Origin: a virus
IMG/VR virus record: IMGVR_UViG_3300036770_007547
Coordinates: 62,001 to 126,000 of that record
Strand: one strand, 5' to 3'
DNA length: 64,000 nt
Shown: piece after piece, positions 59,286 to 64,000 of the stretch
Position numbering within the stretch: position 1 is the first letter of the stretch
Layout of the letters: each line of letters begins with the position of its first letter
Made by a program: the position numbers and the translations under genes
Notes under the pieces: generated by a model
Seen by the model: only the letters and a program-made list of their open reading frames with translations
Databases searched by the model: none
Told to the model about the DNA's origin: nothing

Positions 59286-61198
59286 GGTGCTATTTCCTCC
59301 AGCATTATATATGTCCATCCCTGGTAAGGCAGTTCAAGAAGCGTGCCAGAGAGACCTACTGCCGCCTGGAAGTTAAAACTGCGAGTTCCGCTGCCAGCAG
59401 AGGAAAAACCTACCATGGTTATGGGAACCAGCAATACTTCGGTGTTGGTAGCGTCATTGGTACTGAGTATTATATAATAAACCTCACCAAGATTTGTGCT
59501 GCCTTCGCGTAGCTGGAAATAGCCCGAAGGAAAACTCTGGGCATTGCCATCAATGTATACACAGGTAGTCACTGTCATCTTGACTATGCTGGTGCTACGC
59601 TCGGCCGGGATAGTGATCTGTGGTGTGGCGTTGAAGCCTGTGACTTCGGTGAGGCTGGTAGATGTGGTGCTGAAGGAACTTGACTTGTAAAAATACTTGC
59701 TCTGAACTACGCCGCTGGTACTACCACCAGATGCAGCTTGGCTGATCCAGGCCGATCCATTTGATGTCAGCACATTGCCACTGGTTCCCGGTGCTAGTTG
59801 GCGCACAGCGCTGGTACTATTGCCTAGCAGCACATAGTTGCTGGTAAGGCTGGCGGCACCGGTACCACCTTGGCTCACTGATACAGTGCCAACCACGTTG
59901 GCCACGGCAATGTTGCCCAAGAAATTCAAACCTGACACATTGGCGCTGGCTATGAGATTGCCGCCTGACACATTGCCTGTAGCAGCTACAACTCCAGCAG
60001 TTACTAGATTGCCACCAGTGATGTTGCCAGTGGCCACCACTTGTGCACCGGTTTCAATATTGCCACCCGACACATTGCCTGTAGCAGCTACAACTCCAGC
60101 AGTTACTAGATTGCCACCAGTGATGTTGCCAGTGGCCGATACTAAGCCTGCAGTATTGAGATTAGCGCCTGACACGTTTCCAGTGAAACTGGGTGCATCT
60201 GACACAGCAAATGTAGCCGTGTCACTGGCAGCATTGCCAGTGATAGTGAGATTGTTGCCCGCGGTCAACGTCAGTGTTTCGGTACTGCTGGTAGCAATTA
60301 AACTGGTGCCATTGGCATCAATGGTGCTAAATGAATTGGCTGCGCCGCCGCCTCCAGTACTAGTAAAACTCTGCGACGCCTCCATTTCGGCCCATTGGCT
60401 GCTGTTTCCATCATTGAAATAAATGAACTGTTTGCCAGTGTCAGTGTCAATCCACACATCTCCTTGGCTGGGAGAGCTTGGGGCCGATCCAGAGACCGTG
60501 GTCTTGGCACCAGCCAACTGGCTGCCGTTGCCCAAGAAATAGCTGGCAGTGATGTTTCCGGTCACGTCCAAAGGACTGTCACTGACCCACTTGTCGCCAG
60601 TGCTGGCATAAGTCAAAGCAGCATATTCGCTGCCCACAGGACCCACTTTGATACCACCGCCGTTGGCTTCTGATGCTGTGCTGGCGTTGTTGGCCACGTT
60701 GATGGCTAGATCATTGATGGTGACTGTGGTACTATCCACTGTGGTAGTAGTGCCCGTGACCTGCAGATTGCCAGCAATCACCACTGTGCCACCAGCACCG
60801 GTAGTACTGGGATCAATGGTCAATGTGGTGTTGGCACTGACGATGGTGTCAGACCCAACTGTGATATTGCCTATCGTGAGATTTCCGCCGGCAAGATTAC
60901 CAGTATAAGTCGGTAGATAGGCTCCAACATTGGCATTACCATAGCTTTCGGGCAAACCAGTGAGCTGGCTACCATTGCCGATAAAGTAGTTGCCAGTGAC
61001 GTTACCGGTCGCACTGACATTTCCAGTGGCAGTTATTGTGGTAAAAGCCCCGGTGTTGGGGGTGACGTTACCAATAGGGATGTTGTTGATAGACCCTGCT
61101 GAATTCAGGCGCCAAGCTGACCCATTGTAGATCCAGGTCTTACCACCAAACGAGTAAGTGTCATTCAACGAAGGATTGGCAGGAAAATCTAAAGGCAT
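59282..61198 (-). CDS. Tail fibre (638 aa)
   Basis: MPLDFPANPSLNDTYSFGGK, TWIYNGSAW is the shared attachment module. The shaft has GNGSQLTGLPE, VSGSAPSSPSQGDVWIDTDT with FIYFNDGNSSQWAEMEA near residue 240, and NVSGGNxxTAG turns encoded by a 69-bp perfect repeat. SGVVQSKYFYKSSSFSTTST begins a C-terminal tip of about 140 residues with a CVYIDGNAQSFPSGYFQLRE segment. A perfect TATAAATA lies 25 bases upstream. Confidence 0.85.
   Translation of the reverse strand: MPLDFPANPSLNDTYSFGGKTWIYNGSAWRLNSAGSINNIPIGNVTPNTGAFTTITATGNVSATGNVTGNYFIGNGSQLTGLPESYGNANVGAYLPTYTGNLAGGNLTIGNITVGSDTIVSANTTLTIDPSTTGAGGTVVIAGNLQVTGTTTTVDSTTVTINDLAINVANNASTASEANGGGIKVGPVGSEYAALTYASTGDKWVSDSPLDVTGNITASYFLGNGSQLAGAKTTVSGSAPSSPSQGDVWIDTDTGKQFIYFNDGNSSQWAEMEASQSFTSTGGGGAANSFSTIDANGTSLIATSSTETLTLTAGNNLTITGNAASDTATFAVSDAPSFTGNVSGANLNTAGLVSATGNITGGNLVTAGVVAATGNVSGGNIETGAQVVATGNITGGNLVTAGVVAATGNVSGGNLIASANVSGLNFLGNIAVANVVGTVSVSQGGTGAASLTSNYVLLGNSTSAVRQLAPGTSGNVLTSNGSAWISQAASGGSTSGVVQSKYFYKSSSFSTTSTSLTEVTGFNATPQITIPAERSTSIVKMTVTTCVYIDGNAQSFPSGYFQLREGSTNLGEVYYIILSTNDATNTEVLLVPITMVGFSSAGSGTRSFNFQAAVGLSGTLLELPYQGWTYIMLEEIAP
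59967..60137 (-). repeat. 69-bp perfect direct repeat in a fibre gene
   Basis: Copies at 59967-60035 and 60069-60137 are identical, 102 bases apart (34 codons, in frame). They encode TGNITGGNLVTAGVVAATGN-type turns, so recombination between them would change shaft length without a frameshift. Confidence 0.85.
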
Positions 61199-61223
61199 GT
61201 CTGGTCTCGGTGTATTTGACTCG

Positions 61224-61231
61224 TATTTATA
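61224..61231 (-). promoter_or_regulatory. Consensus T4 late promoter TATAAATA
   Basis: Exact TATAAATA on the minus strand, 25 bases before the ATG at 61198, between the BNR-repeat gene and the 638-aa fibre gene. Confidence 0.85.
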
Positions 61232-61237
61232 GTGATT

Positions 61238-62209
61238 TTATGGGGCCCATCTATACACCTGGCCATCAGCGCCTATGAGATACACATAATTTTCACCGTC
61301 GCTGCGAGCATCGCGTATATTAGTGACACCTGAAATCAGTGTTGGTGCCGAGCCCGAAGTGTTCACGCTCCATACCCCGGTAGTCATAGGAACTATGATA
61401 GTACCGCCCGGGGATATACAAGGTTGTCCGGTGCGCAGAGTGCCCATTCCAGTGACATTGGCGTTAGAATAGCTAGTACCAGGATATGTGGCATAGAGAA
61501 CACCAAATGTAGCAGATCCTTCAGGTGCAGATACTATGGCATTGAATCCTGTGACCGGATTTGATGCCACATAGTTTTGATTTCCAGTGACAGAGATAGG
61601 ACCCACAGCACTGCCACCGACATTGGTGGCTATGTAAGCCGCTGCCGGCGATGAGCTGCTGCCAAGTCCCGCATGCAAGAACCGGTTGCTGCCGTTGTTG
61701 GTCACAGTCACAGTGGCCATACATCTTCCAAATGGCAGCCCAGCCGCGGAGGCCGAAACCCAGTTATTAGAGGTCACCATGTTTTGATCATACCCACCAC
61801 ACACTCCATAGGTTCCATCGGTGGTGGGTCTGAAGAAATTGTTTTGGCCGCCCGAAGTATTGAGGATACTGCTGAATGTCACGCCGCCGTTGGTGCTGCG
61901 GAACATGGAACCTCGATGCTGAGCAATCACGATCGAGCTAGAGATGGCCAGCAGTCCAAAACCGTATGCCGAGCCGGTTCCCACCATGCTGCCTCGCTGT
62001 GTCCAATTGGCTCCTAGATCAGCGCTGTAATATATGGTACCGGTGCCGCCGGGCTCGGCCGATTGTGCCATGGCAAACATGGCACCATCAGAGGTGATGT
62101 CTAGTTGCCAACCGCCAGCTGGTGAACTGTTCAATGATCCTACTAGAACAAAGCCGCTGACTATGCCTGTGCCTGGACTATATCCTGCCAAAAGATTATA
62201 GATGCTCAT
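61238..62209 (-). CDS. BNR-repeat (beta-propeller-like) tail adhesin
   Basis: From ATG 62209 (TAATG overlap) the protein is 323 aa, MSIYNLLAGYSPGTGIVSGF. IYYSADLGANWTQRG and MFRSTNGGVTFSS are BNR/Asp-box repeats (S-x-D/N-x-G-x-x-W/F), and the sequence shows about five repeated strands ending GQVYRWAP. Such repeats form the beta-propellers of sialidases and photosystem-stability-like proteins. No catalytic sialidase triad is evident, so binding is more likely than cleavage. Confidence 0.75.
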   Translation of the reverse strand: MSIYNLLAGYSPGTGIVSGFVLVGSLNSSPAGGWQLDITSDGAMFAMAQSAEPGGTGTIYYSADLGANWTQRGSMVGTGSAYGFGLLAISSSIVIAQHRGSMFRSTNGGVTFSSILNTSGGQNNFFRPTTDGTYGVCGGYDQNMVTSNNWVSASAAGLPFGRCMATVTVTNNGSNRFLHAGLGSSSSPAAAYIATNVGGSAVGPISVTGNQNYVASNPVTGFNAIVSAPEGSATFGVLYATYPGTSYSNANVTGMGTLRTGQPCISPGGTIIVPMTTGVWSVNTSGSAPTLISGVTNIRDARSDGENYVYLIGADGQVYRWAP

Positions 62210-64000
62210 TAACTGAGCCCGCCGCCCGTGATCACAAAAGTGTTGGCGTCGGTACAAAACACTGTGGCCAATCCGTTTTGTGCCAGTGTGCGATTTCCTG
62301 AGTTTGTGGTGCCCACTTGATACATGGTCACTCCTGCGTCTGAGATCAACAAAATGTTGCCTTCGCTGCGATTGAATATGGTCACGCTCTGTCCGGCCGA
62401 AAACACGCCATTGGGCACCGTGATGTTGGCATTGCTGTTGATGTAGAGACCTGCATCGTTCAAGGTCAAGGTATAATCTTCGTTTTTAGTGGCTGCAGGA
62501 ACTGTGCGCAAATCGCCTTTGCTGTCACTGACTGTGTTACCAGTGACTTGCGAGGCTGAAATGTTTCCTGCCGTGATGTTGCTAGTTGCAGCTATGGCAC
62601 CTGTTGTGTTGAAGTTGGCAGCGTCTATGTTTCCTGTAAACACACCAATGCCACTGCCAATGTTGCCAATGTTCGCATTACCGGTCACAGTCAGTATACC
62701 TGCAGTTGAAACATTGCCAGCAGAGATGTTTGCAGTGGCTTGTATCCCCAAGGTGGTGATCCAAGAGTTGCTGCTGTTGTCAAACAACCAGGTGGCATAT
62801 TCTGAGCCCACCGGGCCTACTTTGATTCCTCCGCCGTCGGCCTGGCTGGCGTTGGCTGCATTGTTGGCGAGATTGAAGTCTTTGTCATTGATGGTGACTG
62901 TGACTGAATCCACAGTGGTAGTGGTTCCGGTGACCTGCAGATTTCCGGCCACTATCACCAAACCGCTTGACCCTGCTGCGGCTGGATCAATTGTTATGGT
63001 GCCGTCGGCGCTGGTGATGCTGTCACTTGATATAGAGATATTTCCCACTGTGACTGTGTTGGCTTCAACCAAGTTGGCTGCCACATTGGTTGATGTGACA
63101 TTTCCGATCACCGAAGTAAAGTTTCCAAGGTTGGCGTTGACATTGACTGCGATAACAGTGTTTGAGTCAATGGTGGTGGCTTCAATCACTTCGGGCAGTG
63201 CTAGGTTGCCCGAACTGGCATCCAATGTGGTGTTTCCGATTTGTATCACATCGGGCAAAATTAGATTGCCGCCTGAAGCCGAGATGTTGGCCTCGCCCAA
63301 GAAAATTGTAGAATTTGATAGATAGAGATCTCGCCAGCGATTGGTGGCGTTTCCGAGGTCGTAAGTGATATCGCTGCTGGGTATCACATTGCCACTGATG
63401 TTGGCTAGATTGGGCGTTTCTGTGACACTGATACTGGTGGCAGCCTCCATCTCAGCCCATTGATTGGAATCTCCGTCGCTGAAATAGATGAATTGAACAC
63501 CTGTGGCAGTATCAATCCAAATGTCACCCTGACTGGGGCTGGCTGGGGCGGTGCCTGACACAGTGACATTGGCACCAAACTGTATGCCAGTGAGCTGGCT
63601 ACCATTACCAATAAAATAAGACGCGTCAACATTGGCTGTGGTAGTGATGTTGCCAGTGAGGCTGTTGAGATTTCCAGTATACGTGGGTAGATACGCGGCC
63701 ACGTTGGCATTGGAGTAGTTGCTCTCACCACCGCCACCTGCCGAGAATGCCTGGAACGCCTCCATTTCGGCCCATTGGCTCGTGACCCCATCATTGAAAT
63801 AGAGATATTGGATGGCAGTATCACTGTCAATCCATATGTCCCCGATCACAGCATTGGCTGGATATTCGCTCTGCACATAGACGTTGCCTACGTTGATTCC
63901 TGTGAGCTGGCTACCGTTGCCCAGGAAATAGTTGGCAGTGATGTTGCCGGTGGCTGATACCGCACCAAATTCACCGGTAGTGTTTCCTGCACTGTTTCCG
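62209..64000 (-). CDS. Tail fibre, 5' end beyond the window
   Basis: The frame is open to base 64000 (codons begin at 63999), so at least 596 aa are encoded and the annotated GTG at 63876 is internal. GNGSQLTGI and GDIWIDTATGVQFIYFSDGD with NQWAEMEA occur twice; TVDSVTVTINDKDFNLANNA resembles other shafts. The C-terminus RTLAQNGLATVFCTDANTFV matches the end of the 161-aa protein. It is a trimeric fibre shaft, probably with the attachment module upstream. Confidence 0.8.
   Translation of the reverse strand, partial: GNSAGNTTGEFGAVSATGNITANYFLGNGSQLTGINVGNVYVQSEYPANAVIGDIWIDSDTAIQYLYFNDGVTSQWAEMEAFQAFSAGGGGESNYSNANVAAYLPTYTGNLNSLTGNITTTANVDASYFIGNGSQLTGIQFGANVTVSGTAPASPSQGDIWIDTATGVQFIYFSDGDSNQWAEMEAATSISVTETPNLANISGNVIPSSDITYDLGNATNRWRDLYLSNSTIFLGEANISASGGNLILPDVIQIGNTTLDASSGNLALPEVIEATTIDSNTVIAVNVNANLGNFTSVIGNVTSTNVAANLVEANTVTVGNISISSDSITSADGTITIDPAAAGSSGLVIVAGNLQVTGTTTTVDSVTVTINDKDFNLANNAANASQADGGGIKVGPVGSEYATWLFDNSSNSWITTLGIQATANISAGNVSTAGILTVTGNANIGNIGSGIGVFTGNIDAANFNTTGAIAATSNITAGNISASQVTGNTVSDSKGDLRTVPAATKNEDYTLTLNDAGLYINSNANITVPNGVFSAGQSVTIFNRSEGNILLISDAGVTMYQVGTTNSGNRTLAQNGLATVFCTDANTFVITGGGLS

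Noticed and set aside
50837-61198. Regular short repeats that could suggest a CRISPR array
   Set aside because: They are in-frame coding repeats of fibre shafts with variable spacing and no unique spacers.
1-64000. tRNA genes, integrase, attachment sites, photosynthesis genes
   Set aside because: I looked for cloverleaf-like gaps and known protein motifs and found none; nearly all sequence is coding.

Overview
The window reads as part of the genome of a marine T4-like myovirus (long contractile tail, cyanophage/pelagiphage-type gene set). The evidence is a recognisable T4 core: UvsX, UvsY, gp32, large and small terminase (gp17, gp16), gp4 head-completion nuclease, neck proteins (gp13-, gp14- and gp15-like), tail sheath (gp18), tail tube (gp19), a DexA-type exonuclease and a dNMP kinase. 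Genes are tightly packed with ATGA, TAATG or TGATG junctions, and copies of the T4 late promoter motif TATAAATA (variants ATAAATA, CTAAATA) stand before virion genes. I saw no portal, major capsid, prohead protease, integrase, photosynthesis or tRNA gene, so the host cannot be named from this window.

Layout. 1-9.0 kb: a surface-glycan block (GT-A glycosyltransferases, five copies of a capsule-polysaccharide-like domain, methyltransferases, a nucleotidyltransferase-cupin fusion), mostly on the minus strand with a three-gene plus-strand cassette at 970-3181. 8.9-12.0 kb: uvsY, a radical SAM gene, a small acidic gene and uvsX, read leftward from a near-consensus sigma70 promoter at 12000-12028; the glycan genes to the left are in line with it. 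12.0-21.6 kb: accessory genes around gp32, including two GT10-like genes and two parallel three-gene sets, each made of an ANL-family acid ligase, a left-handed beta-helix (PglD/NeuD-like) acyltransferase and a secondary transporter (one Na+/solute symporter, one MHS-type MFS). 21.6-25.9 kb: conserved phage protein, terminase, methyltransferase, secreted SNase-type nuclease. 25.9-35.3 kb: two tandem 'small acidic protein + fibre' units and a block of proteins with T4-like capsid-targeting N-termini. 35.3-42.0 kb: gp16, gp4, tail tube and sheath. 42.0-46.9 kb: HNH-like protein, dNMP kinase, SGNH-like protein, DexA, basic head protein, neck protein. 47.0-50.2 kb: plus-strand island with gp14-, gp15-like and NUDIX genes. 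50.1-64.0 kb: a long leftward operon of tail fibres and adhesins, including a glycine-rich adhesin, a BNR-repeat protein and a 1292-aa fibre with three internal repeats; the last gene runs off the right edge.

How it fits together. The early/middle side couples recombination genes with glycan-building genes. The paired ligase/acyltransferase/transporter sets suggest that the phage takes up small carboxylic acids, activates them and attaches them to sugars; this is inference and the most interesting possibility in the window. The late side is ordinary T4-like virion assembly, with large additions to sheath and neck proteins (including carbohydrate-binding-like modules), many internal-head candidates, and promoter motifs set in the loops of hairpins just upstream of start codons.
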